Shown here: positions 37,887-47,945 of the stretch, piece after piece
Position numbering within the stretch: the stretch's first letter is position 1
Layout: each line of letters starts with the position of its first letter
Assembly: GCA_018821985.1 (NCBI GenBank)
Contig: JAHJKP010000013.1
Location: 124,001-188,000 of the forward strand
DNA from: Pseudomonadota bacterium
GTDB taxonomy: Bacteria > Desulfobacterota > Desulfobulbia > Desulfobulbales > Desulfocapsaceae
Direction of reading: 5' to 3'
Length of the DNA stretch: 64,000 nt
The notes under the pieces: generated by a model
What the model saw: only the letters and a program-made list of their open reading frames with translations
The model's database searches: none
Told to the model about the DNA's origin: nothing
Program-made: the position numbers and the translations under genes

Positions 37887-39044
37887 ATGACAACACCTTC
37901 TTGCCAGAAAGCAGCCACTAAAGAGAAAGAACAAGGTCTGGCCGATGTCGTCGCCTGTAATTCGGCGATCTGTTTTATTGACGGCCAGGAAGGGCGCCTG
38001 ATCTATCGTGGCTACGATGCCCTTGATCTGGCCCGCAACTCCACCTTTGAAGAAGTGGCCTATCTCCTCTGGTACGGCAGGCTGCCTGGGCTTACGGAGT
38101 TTCAGGCCTTTCTTGATGGCTTCACCGGCGGTATGATGCTGCCGGTTGAGACCACCATGATTCTGCGCATGTTTCCCAATGCTGCGACCTCCATGGAGGT
38201 CCTGCGTACGGCGGTCTCCTCTCTTGGTCATTGGGACCCAGATAGTGGCAATACCCGCCTGGATGCCTCGTTGCGCAAGGCCCAGCGCTTGACGGAACGC
38301 ATTCCGCTGATCATAGCCGCTCATCAGCGTTTAAAGAATGGTCAGGAACCCATTACCCCTCTTCCCAATCACGGCATTGCCTATAATTTTCTTTATACCC
38401 TGAAGGGGACTGAGCCTGATCCCGAGATTGTCCACGCCCTTGATGTGGCCCTGATTCTCCATGCTGATCATGAGTTGAATGCCTCGACCTTTGCCGCTCG
38501 GGTCACAGCCGCCACTATGTCTGATATCTATTCGGCGATGACCAGTGCCATCGGGGCCTTGAAAGGACCGCTGCACGGAGGGGCCAATGCCGATGTGATG
38601 GATATGTTTGAGGCCATCGGTGCACCGGAAAAGGCGGAATCGTGGATTCTGGATCGTCTGGCTGCCAAGGGTAAAATTCCTGGCTTTGGACATAGGGTCT
38701 ATAAATGTGAAGATCCCCGGGTCGGTATCATGAGAGAATTTGCCGAGCAGATTACTCGCAAGGAAGGAGATACCCGCTTCTATGAGATTGCCCAGGTGGT
38801 CGAAAAGACCATGCTGGCCAATTCCAAGGTCTTTCCCAATGTGGATTTCTATACCGGTACCCTCTATCGGGCCATGGGGATTCCAACGGAGCTCTTTACC
38901 CCTATCTTTGCCATGAGTCGGGCGGTGGGCTGGACCGCGCATATTCTGGAACAATGGCGTAATAACCGTCTGATTCGGCCCAGCGCCAAGTATGTTGGAC
39001 CTTCTTTGCAGCATTATACTCCCATTGAAACCAGGACTCCGTAA
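37887..39044 (+). CDS. gltA: Citrate synthase
   Basis: About 385 residues, the short Gram-positive/archaeal-like citrate synthase size that also covers 2-methylcitrate synthases. Active-site residues are visible: His in KGPLHGGANADV, His in PGFGHRVYKCEDPR and Asp in NVDFYTGTLYRAMG. ATG 37887 has AGGAG eight bases upstream and is preferred over ATG 37863. It condenses oxaloacetate with acetyl-CoA; whether oxidative TCA use or biosynthesis is intended cannot be seen. It stands alone, 140 bases before speB. Confidence 0.94.
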   Translation: MTTPSCQKAATKEKEQGLADVVACNSAICFIDGQEGRLIYRGYDALDLARNSTFEEVAYLLWYGRLPGLTEFQAFLDGFTGGMMLPVETTMILRMFPNAATSMEVLRTAVSSLGHWDPDSGNTRLDASLRKAQRLTERIPLIIAAHQRLKNGQEPITPLPNHGIAYNFLYTLKGTEPDPEIVHALDVALILHADHELNASTFAARVTAATMSDIYSAMTSAIGALKGPLHGGANADVMDMFEAIGAPEKAESWILDRLAAKGKIPGFGHRVYKCEDPRVGIMREFAEQITRKEGDTRFYEIAQVVEKTMLANSKVFPNVDFYTGTLYRAMGIPTELFTPIFAMSRAVGWTAHILEQWRNNRLIRPSAKYVGPSLQHYTPIETRTP

Positions 39045-39184
39045 GCTGGGGTGGGTGAGCGAGGCTGGCCGGTTGGGAAAAGGATCATGAGAGTTGTGAC
39101 GAGATACTGGCATTGGAACGGATGGGGGAATCATATACTTAATTTCTGTCCCGTTTCTTTCAATAAACCAATACGAGGTGTTCA

Positions 39185-40099
39185 ATGACTGAAACTTTAT
39201 TGCATCCACCCAAGTGTCTCTATCGAACAGCCAGGCCTGCTAGCAAGCCGCAACCACACAGTCTGAACATGATCGGATTCGGTTTTGACGGCACCGCTTG
39301 TTTTCGCAAGGGAACGGCCATTGCCCCGGATGCCATCCGCTTGGTGGCTTCGGATATCGAGAGTTATTCACCCTATCTGGATCTTGATCTGGAAGAGACA
39401 GCTCCTTTTTACGACCTGGGAAATCTCATCGTCCAGCAGAGCGGTGATGCCCATAAGGATTACCTGGCGGCCCATGAACGGTTTCTGGAGCTGGCTGGGG
39501 ACCTTGATTTTGCTGAGGCGGGAATTAAATTTCTGACCCTGGGCGGAGAACATTCCATTTCTTACTCCTTTGTTGCTCGCTATCTGCAGTCCTTTCCCGA
39601 TCTGGTGCTGCTGCATCTCGACGCCCATGCCGATCTGCGGGATGAATATCAGGGCTATCATTATTCCCATGCCTCGATCATCAGGAGGTGTCTGGATCAT
39701 TTCGGTCCCGGCCATCAGCTGTTGCAGTTCGGCATTCGTTCCGGCACCAAGGACGAATATGTGTGGATGCGTGAAAATCATACCCTGGCACCGAGCCTTG
39801 ACGCCTTTGTCGCCTTCATCGAAGGGCTGCCAGCCAGCCGTCCCATTTATCTCACTCTCGATCTTGATTACTTTGATCCTGCCTTTCTCCCGGGAACCGG
39901 AACTCCGGAGCCCGGCGGTCAGGATTTCTTCTCCTTTGTCAGGATCATCCAGGCCCTGCGCCATAAAAACATGGTGGCGGCCGATGTGGTGGAGCTGTCG
40001 CCGCCGGTGGATGCCAGCGGCAACAGTGATGTCTTTGCCACCAAGGTGGTCAGGGAGCTGATTCTTGCTTTTCATCGGGAGGGTGACAATGAGCGATGA
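39185..40099 (+). CDS. speB: Agmatinase
   Basis: A 304-residue ureohydrolase that splits agmatine to putrescine and urea. Binuclear manganese ligands are visible in GGEHSISYSF, LHLDAHADLRDEY and LTLDLDYFDPAFLPGTGTPEPGG. It precedes speA with a 11-base overlap of the coding ends, so the arginine-to-putrescine route is encoded as one unit with the second-step enzyme first. Guanidinobutyrase or arginase activity cannot be excluded by motif alone, but the pairing with SpeA makes agmatine the natural substrate. Confidence 0.93.
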   Translation: MTETLLHPPKCLYRTARPASKPQPHSLNMIGFGFDGTACFRKGTAIAPDAIRLVASDIESYSPYLDLDLEETAPFYDLGNLIVQQSGDAHKDYLAAHERFLELAGDLDFAEAGIKFLTLGGEHSISYSFVARYLQSFPDLVLLHLDAHADLRDEYQGYHYSHASIIRRCLDHFGPGHQLLQFGIRSGTKDEYVWMRENHTLAPSLDAFVAFIEGLPASRPIYLTLDLDYFDPAFLPGTGTPEPGGQDFFSFVRIIQALRHKNMVAADVVELSPPVDASGNSDVFATKVVRELILAFHREGDNER

Positions 40100-42005
40100 T
40101 CCTGTCAGGATAGCCGAAGAGAACAGTGATCGCTATCATGTCAGGCATTGGGGGAATGGCTATTTTTCTGTGAACAGCAAAGGGCATCTCTGCGTCTTGC
40201 CGGAAAAGCGGGAAGATGGTCCTACCATTGACTTTCTTGAGGTCATTGAAGAGATCAAGAACCTGAACATCTCTTTTCCCACAGTTATCCGTTTCCATGA
40301 TATCCTCCGTTCCCAGGTGCGCCTTCTCAACACTACCTTCAGAGCGGTTATCGAAGAATGTGAATATCAGGGGCAATTCTTAGGGGTCTACCCGGTGAAG
40401 GTCAATCAGATGCGGGAGGTGGTCGAAGAGATCATTGATGCCGGTCAGCCCTTTGATTACGGCCTGGAAGCCGGTTCAAAACCGGAACTGCTGGCAGTCC
40501 TTGCCCTGAATGATAACAACAAGGCACTGACCATCCTCAACGGCTATAAGGATGAGGATTATATCCGTCTGGCCCTGCTGGGTCGTAAACTGGAACGTAA
40601 GATTATTATTGTCGTTGAACGATTCTCGGAAATCGCCCTGATTATCCGGATGGCGCAAGAACTGGGTGTTGAGCCGTTGATCGGATTTCGTGCCAAGCTG
40701 GCGGCCCATGGCAGTGGCCGCTGGGCCGGGGCCAGCGGAGAAAAAGGTAAATTCGGTCTCAGTTGCAGCGAGATTCTGAACGGGGTGGCGCTGCTCAGGC
40801 AGCATGGTATGGACCATTGCCTGAAGCTCCTGCATTTCCACGTGGGCAGCCAGATCCCGGATATCCGTTTTATCAAGGAGGCTATCACCGAGGCCGGCCG
40901 TATTTTTGTTGATCTGGTTGCCTTGGGTCTTCCTCTTGAATATTTCGATGTGGGTGGCGGTCTTGGTATCGATTATGACGGTTCCCGTTCTGCCAGTGAG
41001 TCGTCACGGAACTACAGTCTGGAGGAGTATGCCTTCGACATCATTGATGGCCTCCAGTATGCCTGTGACCAGGCAGGCATCGCCCATCCCCATATAGTCA
41101 GCGAGAGCGGCCGCTATGTGACCGCCCATCACTCTTGCGTGATCACCAATGTCATTGACAATATTCACCAGACCAGAAGTGGACTCAATACCGAGCGGGA
41201 GCCGGGAGAACACAATCTGGTATCCATCATGCGTGCCACTGCCTATGACCTGAATGAAAATAATTTCCAGGGGACATTCAATGATATCCAGCAGTGTAAG
41301 GATGACGCCATCAGCGCCTTCCGCTTCGGGGTTATCTCCATTGGCGAGCGGGCCAAGATTGAGACCCTGTACTGGAACACCTTGGCCCGCATCCAGAAAA
41401 TTGTCGAAGTTCAATCGTTTGTCCCCGAAGAACTGCAGCGTTTGGGAGAGCTGCAGGCCAGTCAATATCTCTGTAACTTTTCGATCTTTCAGTCGGCAGC
41501 CGACAGTTGGGCCATTAACCAGCTCCTGCCCATCATGCCGGTGATGCGCCTCGATGAGCAACCGGATGTGAGTTGCTCCCTGGTGGATATTACCTGTGAC
41601 TCCGACGGCAAGATTGACCATTTCATCGCCAAGACCGGTGTCGAAAAGACCCTGCTCCTGCACACACTCAAGCCGGATGAAGAGTATTATATCGGCCTTT
41701 TTCTCACCGGGGCCTATCAGGATGTGATGGGCGACATGCATAATCTCTTTGGCCGACTCAATGAGGTGCATATCTACTGCGATGATGATGATCCCAATGA
41801 CTTTTATATTGAAGAGATGATCAAAGGGACCTCTGCCCAGCAGGTATTGACCACCATGCAGTACAATCCGGAGCTTATGGCCAGGACTCTCAAAAAAGAG
41901 ATTGATCAGCAGGTTCATCAGGGCAGGATTCAGCCCCGTGAAGGGGTACGGCTTGTCGATTTCTATGAAAACTGTCTGGCTGATTATACCTATTTGAAAT
42001 TTTAG
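40089..42005 (+). CDS. speA: Biosynthetic arginine decarboxylase
   Basis: A 638-residue PLP-dependent fold-III decarboxylase that makes agmatine from arginine. The PLP lysine is in LGVYPVKVNQMREVV; other family blocks are HFHVGSQIPDI, DVGGGLGIDYDG and SESGRYVTAHHSC. GGGAGGG lies upstream of ATG 40089, inside the speB end. Length matches the E. coli SpeA class, not the short archaeal or degradative forms. No terminator is obvious after the stop. Confidence 0.96.
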   Translation: MSDDPVRIAEENSDRYHVRHWGNGYFSVNSKGHLCVLPEKREDGPTIDFLEVIEEIKNLNISFPTVIRFHDILRSQVRLLNTTFRAVIEECEYQGQFLGVYPVKVNQMREVVEEIIDAGQPFDYGLEAGSKPELLAVLALNDNNKALTILNGYKDEDYIRLALLGRKLERKIIIVVERFSEIALIIRMAQELGVEPLIGFRAKLAAHGSGRWAGASGEKGKFGLSCSEILNGVALLRQHGMDHCLKLLHFHVGSQIPDIRFIKEAITEAGRIFVDLVALGLPLEYFDVGGGLGIDYDGSRSASESSRNYSLEEYAFDIIDGLQYACDQAGIAHPHIVSESGRYVTAHHSCVITNVIDNIHQTRSGLNTEREPGEHNLVSIMRATAYDLNENNFQGTFNDIQQCKDDAISAFRFGVISIGERAKIETLYWNTLARIQKIVEVQSFVPEELQRLGELQASQYLCNFSIFQSAADSWAINQLLPIMPVMRLDEQPDVSCSLVDITCDSDGKIDHFIAKTGVEKTLLLHTLKPDEEYYIGLFLTGAYQDVMGDMHNLFGRLNEVHIYCDDDDPNDFYIEEMIKGTSAQQVLTTMQYNPELMARTLKKEIDQQVHQGRIQPREGVRLVDFYENCLADYTYLKF

Positions 42006-42172
42006 ACGCCAGTATTATGGTTGATGGTTACGATTCGTGTCACCTTGAAAATCGTTGAAATAATCCCTTTAACCAGTTATAAGAATTATTTCTATTTGTA
42101 TTCCCTCGGTCCGCTGATCAAGCAGAATTGGAGGGATAAGAAAGTTCATTTTTTTTAAAAGGAACGGAATAT

Positions 42173-43888
42173 ATGTTTAGTAATCTCAGTATAAAATGGA
42201 AAATGCTTCTTCTTGCCCTGCTTGGTCCTCTGTTGATTGCCTCCATTCTGGCCTGGCAAAGGGTGAGTGATATCCGCCAGGGGGCTGAGGCTGCCATGAT
42301 CTCTAAGAGTGCCAGCATTGTCCTGATGGCTGAGGCGACCCGTGACCGGATGGCCAAAAAGCTGCAGCTTGGGGTTATCAGGCCTTTTACGGAGATAGAT
42401 CCCTCCCTGATAGTCGAAGCCGTTCCCATTGTCACCGCCCTTCAGGTTGCCGGCGATAAGGCCCAGGAGGCAGGATATGTTTTTCGCTCGCCCAAAGTGG
42501 ATCCGCGCAATCCGCTCAATGCCCCAACCGAGCTTGAACGTCAGGTGCTGGCAGAGATGGAGAGCCAGGGGCTGAAAGAGAAGATCATTGTCGAAAAGGA
42601 TCAGATTCGATACTTCAAACCTATTTTTTTGACTGAGGAATGTTTGTATTGTCATGGTGACCCCAAGGGGGAAAAAGATGTTGCCGGTGGAGTCAAGGAA
42701 GGGTGGAAAGTTGGCGAGATGCATGGTGCTTTTGAGATTATAAGTTCGCTTGCTGAGACCAATAAGGCTGTTGCTCAGGCACGGTTGAGTGTTCTGGCCT
42801 GGGTGGCCGGGACTCTTCTCCTGATTTTTCTTGTCTCCTGGCTTTTTCTGCAGAAAAACGTGATCAAGCCTCTTTCTGAAGCTAATGTATTTATGGATAA
42901 GGTTGCCAAGGGCGATCTTACCGGAACCATTGTTGCCCATTCGCGTGATGAAATCGGGCAGATGGTCGAGAACCTGAATCGGATGAGCAGGCAATTGAAC
43001 TCCATTGTTAAAGAGATTGCTCAATCGGGATCGACCCTGCTTGATTCCTCCTCACAGCTTGGTTCTGTGGCCGATGATTTTTCGTCCAAGACAGAAGATA
43101 CAGCCGGCAGGACGCAGTCAGTTGCTGCTGCGGCAGAGGAGATGAGTGCCAATATGGCGACGGTTGCCGCTGCCACTGAAGAGGCTGCGACGAATATTTC
43201 TCTGGTGTCAGCCGCTACAGATGAGATGACGTCGAATATCAAGGGTATTGTTATATCCACTGAAAAGGCAAAGATCATTACCAGCAATGCGGTGGCTGAG
43301 GCCAAATCGGCCTCTGAAAAGGTGGATGAGCTTGGATCCGCAGCTTTGGAAATTGGCAAGGTGACGGAGGCCATTACGGAAATTTCCGAGCAGACGAATC
43401 TGCTGGCCTTGAACGCGACCATTGAGGCAGCCCGGGCCGGAGAGGCCGGTAAGGGTTTTGCAGTGGTGGCCAATGAGATCAAGGAACTGGCCAAGCAGAC
43501 TGCGGCGGCAACCGGTGAGATCACGACCAGGGTTCATTCGATTCAAGGTTCTACCAATACGACGGTCAAGCAGATCCAGCAGATCACTCAGGTCATTGGA
43601 GAGGTTAATGCCATTGTCGCCTCCATTGTTACAGCAGTTGAGGAGCAATCGGCAACCACTACCGATATTGCGGAAAGTATCAGTCAGGCCTCTATCGGCA
43701 TCCAGGAGGTGACGGAGAATGTTGCCCAGGTCTCGATTATTGCCGGTGATGTGGCCCAGGATATTGCCGAGGTCAATCAGGCATCGGAGGCCATCTCTCA
43801 GGGGAGTGGCAATGTAAGATCGAAGGCGGGTGAGTTAAGCCATCTGGCCGAACAGTTGCAGGAACTGGTTGGCCGCTTTCGGGTATAG
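42173..43888 (+). CDS. Haem-binding (DUF3365-type) methyl-accepting chemotaxis protein
   Basis: A 571-residue receptor. First membrane helix about 10-30 ([18 protein letters not shown]), a periplasmic sensor domain about 31-200 with one c-type haem motif CLYCH (about residue 160), second helix about 205-227 ([19 protein letters not shown]), HAMP, and a signalling domain with the hairpin tip [21 protein letters not shown]. Haem-containing sensors of this DUF3365/Tll0287-like class detect redox state or gases such as O2, NO or CO. No CheR pentapeptide ends the protein. A bacteriohemerythrin follows on the same strand, which fits an oxygen or redox response. AGGAACGG lies ahead of the ATG. Confidence 0.9.
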   Translation: MFSNLSIKWKMLLLALLGPLLIASILAWQRVSDIRQGAEAAMISKSASIVLMAEATRDRMAKKLQLGVIRPFTEIDPSLIVEAVPIVTALQVAGDKAQEAGYVFRSPKVDPRNPLNAPTELERQVLAEMESQGLKEKIIVEKDQIRYFKPIFLTEECLYCHGDPKGEKDVAGGVKEGWKVGEMHGAFEIISSLAETNKAVAQARLSVLAWVAGTLLLIFLVSWLFLQKNVIKPLSEANVFMDKVAKGDLTGTIVAHSRDEIGQMVENLNRMSRQLNSIVKEIAQSGSTLLDSSSQLGSVADDFSSKTEDTAGRTQSVAAAAEEMSANMATVAAATEEAATNISLVSAATDEMTSNIKGIVISTEKAKIITSNAVAEAKSASEKVDELGSAALEIGKVTEAITEISEQTNLLALNATIEAARAGEAGKGFAVVANEIKELAKQTAAATGEITTRVHSIQGSTNTTVKQIQQITQVIGEVNAIVASIVTAVEEQSATTTDIAESISQASIGIQEVTENVAQVSIIAGDVAQDIAEVNQASEAISQGSGNVRSKAGELSHLAEQLQELVGRFRV

Positions 43889-44102
43889 GTGTGATGTGCT
43901 TGAGGCTCTTCAACGTGACCACCGTCGTATGACATATGGGGATGGTCACGGATGAATTTCTTTGTGTTGTTTTCTGGTTCATCATCAGGATGAGAAAATA
44001 GTATTGGGCCTTTTTTTCTCAAAAGATAAACGAGTATTTGAAGATTGGTATCTCCAGTGACGTCAGATTAAAAAGGTCATGGTAAAGAGGGGAGGGCTGC
44101 AG

Positions 44103-44513
44103 GTGACGAATCAGATTACGTGGGATGATTCCTACAGTGTTAACAATGCTGAGATTGATGCCCAGCATCAGAAGTGGATTGAAATTCATAATAAGCTGGA
44201 TTATATCCTGCTCAAGGGAAATAACGCTGAAGTATCCAAGGCCGCAGCAGATACCCTCCAGGCCATGCAGGAATATGTCAATTCTCATTTCCGGGCCGAA
44301 GAGCAGTATATGAAAGAGATCAACTACCCCGATCTGGTGGTGCACAAGAGGTTGCATACAGATTTTGATGATTATCTTTACAGCTATCAGAGAAAGGTTA
44401 GGAGCGGAGAGCTTGTTCTCAACTCCGAGTTGATGTCCATTCTCAAGGAGTGGCTGCTGAATCATATCCTGCATGAAGATCAGAAATATCGTGCATTTTT
44501 GATGCAGAACTAA
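44103..44513 (+). CDS. Bacteriohemerythrin
   Basis: A non-haem diiron O2-binding protein of about 136 residues from GTG 44103, which has GGAGG seven bases upstream; an ATG at 44079 would add eight residues. The iron ligands are in place: DAQHQKWIEIHNKL, HFRAEEQYM, HKRLHTDF and HILHEDQKY. The fold is a four-helix bundle and such proteins store or deliver oxygen. It follows the haem chemoreceptor by 214 bases; I infer a shared oxygen-related role. Confidence 0.9.
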   Translation: MTNQITWDDSYSVNNAEIDAQHQKWIEIHNKLDYILLKGNNAEVSKAAADTLQAMQEYVNSHFRAEEQYMKEINYPDLVVHKRLHTDFDDYLYSYQRKVRSGELVLNSELMSILKEWLLNHILHEDQKYRAFLMQN

Positions 44514-44699
44514 GCCGTTGTCCAAAAATTAGCGTACCATTGAAATTCCGTGAACGGCAGTCGTTCTTTACACAGCAAAGGTGCTTCTCTCGGGGTTTTC
44601 ATGCCCTGTGTCCGGTGCTATAACGAAAAGTCCAGGATGTAATGGTTATTTCGTAACGGCCCTAATCCTTTCCTAATCCTTGCCATATTATCTTATCTC

Positions 44700-47600
44700 A
44701 TGCCATCTCCATCATCCTCAACAAAGATCGGCAATATCTCCTTGAGTGGAGAGGAGCTGCTCCGCACCCTGCTTGATGCCATGCCGGATATTGTTTGTTT
44801 CAAGGATGGGACAGGCAAATGGTTGGAGGCCAACAGGGCTGATCTGGAACTCTTTCAGCTGCTGGGTGTTGATTATGTCGGAAAAAAAGATTCGGAGCTG
44901 GCAGCGTTCAGCCCTTTTTACCGGGAGGCATTTCTGGGCTGTGAGGCCAGCGATGAAGATACCTGGCAGGGGAGTTTTCCGACCCAGAGCGAAAAATGTA
45001 TCCTTTTGCCTGGTGGTGGGCATAAAGTTCTTGAGGTGCACAAGATCCCTCTTTTTCATGAAGATGGCAGCCGAAAAGGCCTGGTGGTGCTGGGGCGGGA
45101 TATCACTCTCTATAAAAAAGCAGAGGAGGAACTGCAACAGCATCGCCAGCAGGAGAGTGTCATAGCGCAACTCCTGCGCATCGGCTTTCAGGACTCGTCC
45201 CTGGAAGAACAACTCGCTCATGCCCTTGATGTTATTGTCAGTCTTTCCTGGCTTCAAGTCGTGCCGAGGGGAGGGGTCTTTCTGGTCAGTAAGACAGAAG
45301 CGGAGACCCTTATCCTCTCTGCCCAGAAAAACATGGATGCCTCTGTGCTGGCACACTGCCGGACGATCCGTTTTGGTGAATGTCTCTGCGGGATGGCGGC
45401 CAGAGACAAGGAGATTATCTGTGCTCCAAGCCTGCCCCGGGAATATCAATATCGGCATGGGGTGAGAGAAGAGCAGAGTCATTGTATCGTCCCTATTGTC
45501 CACCTCGACAAAGTTCTTGGGGTGTTGATGCTCTATGGCGAATCCGCACGCCCCTGTGATGACCGGCAGCGCAGTTTTCTGAAAACGGTGGCCGGCACCC
45601 TGGCCCTGCTTATTGACCGGCAGGAGGCAGAGGATCGTTTGCTGTCCAGTGAGGCAAACCTGATCAAGGCGCAAGAGATTGCCAGACTGGGCTATTGGGA
45701 GTGGCTGCTGGTTGAAAATCTCCTCTCCTGGTCGGATGGCGTCTATAAGATCTTTGAGATGGATCGCGAACAGACCCCAGCCTCCTATGAGACCTTTATA
45801 GAGCATATTCATCCTGAGGATCGGCAGAGAGTCCAGGATGCCGTGCAGCATTCATTGACAAGCAGGGAACCGTATAAGGTTTATCACCGCATTATCAATA
45901 ACCACGGTATCCAGCGCGAAGTGTGTGAAGAAGGTGAGGTGGAATACAATGCCGGTGGTGTCCCGGTTCGGATGTTCGGCACGGTACAGGATGTCACCCT
46001 GCACAGGCAAAGTGAAAAGCAGCTGACCCTGGCCGCCAGGGTCTTCGAGAGCAGCATTGAGGGCATTACCATTACCGATGCGGATGGCCTCATCCAGTCC
46101 GTCAATAAGGCCTTTACCCATATTACCGGATACAGCCCGGAAGAGGCCATCGGTAACAGGCCGAGCATCCTGAAATCAGATCGCCATGACCAGGCATTTT
46201 ATCAGGCAATGTGGTCTACGCTGCGTGCAACGGGAAGATGGGAAGGAGAGATATGGAACCGCCGAAAAAATGGCGAGGTTTATCCGGAACATCTGACCAT
46301 TACTGCCATTCTTGATGAGTATGGCCAGCCCAGCCATCATGTGGCGGTCTTCCATGACCTGTCCGAAATTCGCAGCTATGAGGATCAGATTCACTTCCAG
46401 GCCTATCATGATGTCCTGACCTCACTGCCCAACCGGTCGTTGCTGCTTGATCGTCTTAAGGTGGCGATAGGACATGCCCAGCATTTTACACATCGTGTTG
46501 CAGTATTGTGTCTTGATCTTGATAATTTTAAACATATCAATGACTCGCTGGGCCATATGGCTGGCGATCTCTTATTGCAGCAGGTTGCTGAACGCCTAAA
46601 GGCATGTGTGGCCGCTGACAGTACGGTGGCGCGCCTGGGTGGCGATGATTTTGCCATTCTTCTTGAACAGTGTGATGATGTTCAAGATGCCGTGGTGATG
46701 GCGGAAAAGATCCTCCAGCAATTTATCGCGCCCTTTAATCTGACCAGCTATGAGACCTTTGTCACTGCCAGTGTGGGGATTACTTATTTCCCGGATGATG
46801 GCCTCGATGCAGAGACCCTGCTGAAAAATGGAGAACTGGCCATGTACCGGGCCAAGAACGAGGGCAAAAATAAATATCAGTTGTTCACCAAGAGCATGAA
46901 TGCCGGGGTGATCCACCGTCTTTCCCTGGAAAACAGCCTGCGCAGGGCCTTGGACCGGGATGAATTTCGGGTCTATTACCAGCCCAAGGTCTCTGTGGCC
47001 TCCGGAGACATTGTGGGTATGGAGGCCCTGGTTCGTTGGCAGAAAAAAGATGGCCAGCTGATCTCGCCTCTGGACTTTATCCCGCTGGCCGAAGAGACAG
47101 GTCTGATTGTCCCCATTGGTGCCTATGTCCTGCGTACGGCCTGCCTTGATACCCGGAGATGGCTCAGGCAGAAAAAAGATCTGTCGGTCTCGGTGAATCT
47201 TTCTGCCCGTCAGTTCATGCAGGAAGGACTGGTTGCGGAGATTGTTGCTATCCTGGATGAAACCGGATTCTCTGCTGCAAACCTCGAGCTTGAGGTCACG
47301 GAAAGCGTGGTCATGGGCAACGAGCATGCGGCAATTCAGCAATTGCTTGAATTGAAAGAAATAGGGGTCCGTTTGGCTCTGGACGATTTTGGCACCGGCT
47401 ATTCATCCCTCCAGTATCTGCGGAAGATGCCCATTGATACCTTGAAAATAGATCGCTCCTTTATCAAGGATCTGCCCGATAATGAGGAAAGTATGGCCAT
47501 TGCCATGGCCATAATATCTCTGGCTGGCGCTCTGAATCTTGAACTGGTGGCGGAAGGGGTTGAGAGTCATGCCCAGCTCGATTTTCTTCGTCGTCAGCAG

Positions 47601-47705
47601 AATTGTCAGGAAATGCAGATTCAGGGCTTTCTCTTCAGTCCGCCTGTACCCGCTGCTGCCTTTTCTGAATTGTTGAATCGAGGGCCGTATGATATTCTGC
47701 TGTGA
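44700..47705 (+). CDS. PAS-GAF-PAS-PAS-GGDEF-EAL c-di-GMP protein
   Basis: A 1,001-residue cytoplasmic signalling protein. Layout: PAS about 11-140, GAF about 150-310, PAS about 315-435, PAS about 440-560, GGDEF about 570-735 and EAL about 745-995. The GGDEF signature is altered to LGGDDF and the upstream inhibition motif lacks its Arg (AADSTVAR), so cyclase activity is doubtful. The EAL domain looks complete (MEALVRW, SVNLSARQF, DDFGTGYSSLQYL, TLKIDRSF, EGVES, QGFLF), so it should cleave c-di-GMP. No membrane segment is present; the PAS and GAF domains presumably sense a cytoplasmic ligand. No ribosome-binding site is clear at ATG 44700. Confidence 0.93.
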   Translation: MPSPSSSTKIGNISLSGEELLRTLLDAMPDIVCFKDGTGKWLEANRADLELFQLLGVDYVGKKDSELAAFSPFYREAFLGCEASDEDTWQGSFPTQSEKCILLPGGGHKVLEVHKIPLFHEDGSRKGLVVLGRDITLYKKAEEELQQHRQQESVIAQLLRIGFQDSSLEEQLAHALDVIVSLSWLQVVPRGGVFLVSKTEAETLILSAQKNMDASVLAHCRTIRFGECLCGMAARDKEIICAPSLPREYQYRHGVREEQSHCIVPIVHLDKVLGVLMLYGESARPCDDRQRSFLKTVAGTLALLIDRQEAEDRLLSSEANLIKAQEIARLGYWEWLLVENLLSWSDGVYKIFEMDREQTPASYETFIEHIHPEDRQRVQDAVQHSLTSREPYKVYHRIINNHGIQREVCEEGEVEYNAGGVPVRMFGTVQDVTLHRQSEKQLTLAARVFESSIEGITITDADGLIQSVNKAFTHITGYSPEEAIGNRPSILKSDRHDQAFYQAMWSTLRATGRWEGEIWNRRKNGEVYPEHLTITAILDEYGQPSHHVAVFHDLSEIRSYEDQIHFQAYHDVLTSLPNRSLLLDRLKVAIGHAQHFTHRVAVLCLDLDNFKHINDSLGHMAGDLLLQQVAERLKACVAADSTVARLGGDDFAILLEQCDDVQDAVVMAEKILQQFIAPFNLTSYETFVTASVGITYFPDDGLDAETLLKNGELAMYRAKNEGKNKYQLFTKSMNAGVIHRLSLENSLRRALDRDEFRVYYQPKVSVASGDIVGMEALVRWQKKDGQLISPLDFIPLAEETGLIVPIGAYVLRTACLDTRRWLRQKKDLSVSVNLSARQFMQEGLVAEIVAILDETGFSAANLELEVTESVVMGNEHAAIQQLLELKEIGVRLALDDFGTGYSSLQYLRKMPIDTLKIDRSFIKDLPDNEESMAIAMAIISLAGALNLELVAEGVESHAQLDFLRRQQNCQEMQIQGFLFSPPVPAAAFSELLNRGPYDILL

Positions 47706-47945
47706 TCTTCAGTGACATTGACCATCAGGGATGTGACGCCTGCGTGTATGTTCTAATAGTATGTTCATTAGGCAAGAACCATTACATCTTGCAGGCCATG
47801 GCCGGAGAGTCTCGGACTTATCTCGCTTATCTGGCCAGTGTAGCTTGCTCCAGTGATGACATCTCGAAGACAACACCCTTGGGGTGTGAAGAGCGACTGC
47901 CGATCATGGCTTTGTATCGTTAAGGTTATTTTTGAAAGACGACTT

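Noticed and set aside
38331-39209. A 292-codon open frame antisense to citrate synthase
   Set aside because: The catalytic histidine motifs of citrate synthase fix the other strand as coding.
41004-41918. A 304-codon open frame antisense to speA
   Set aside because: speA is unmistakable in this interval; the opposite frame has no motif and no ribosome-binding site.
43915-43949. Inverted repeat GTGACCA/TGGTCAC after the chemoreceptor gene
   Set aside because: Only seven base pairs with a long loop and no U-run directly following; too weak to call a terminator.
44514-44699. Possible c-di-GMP riboswitch before the GGDEF-EAL gene
   Set aside because: The region lacks the conserved GEMM core, so I did not annotate it.
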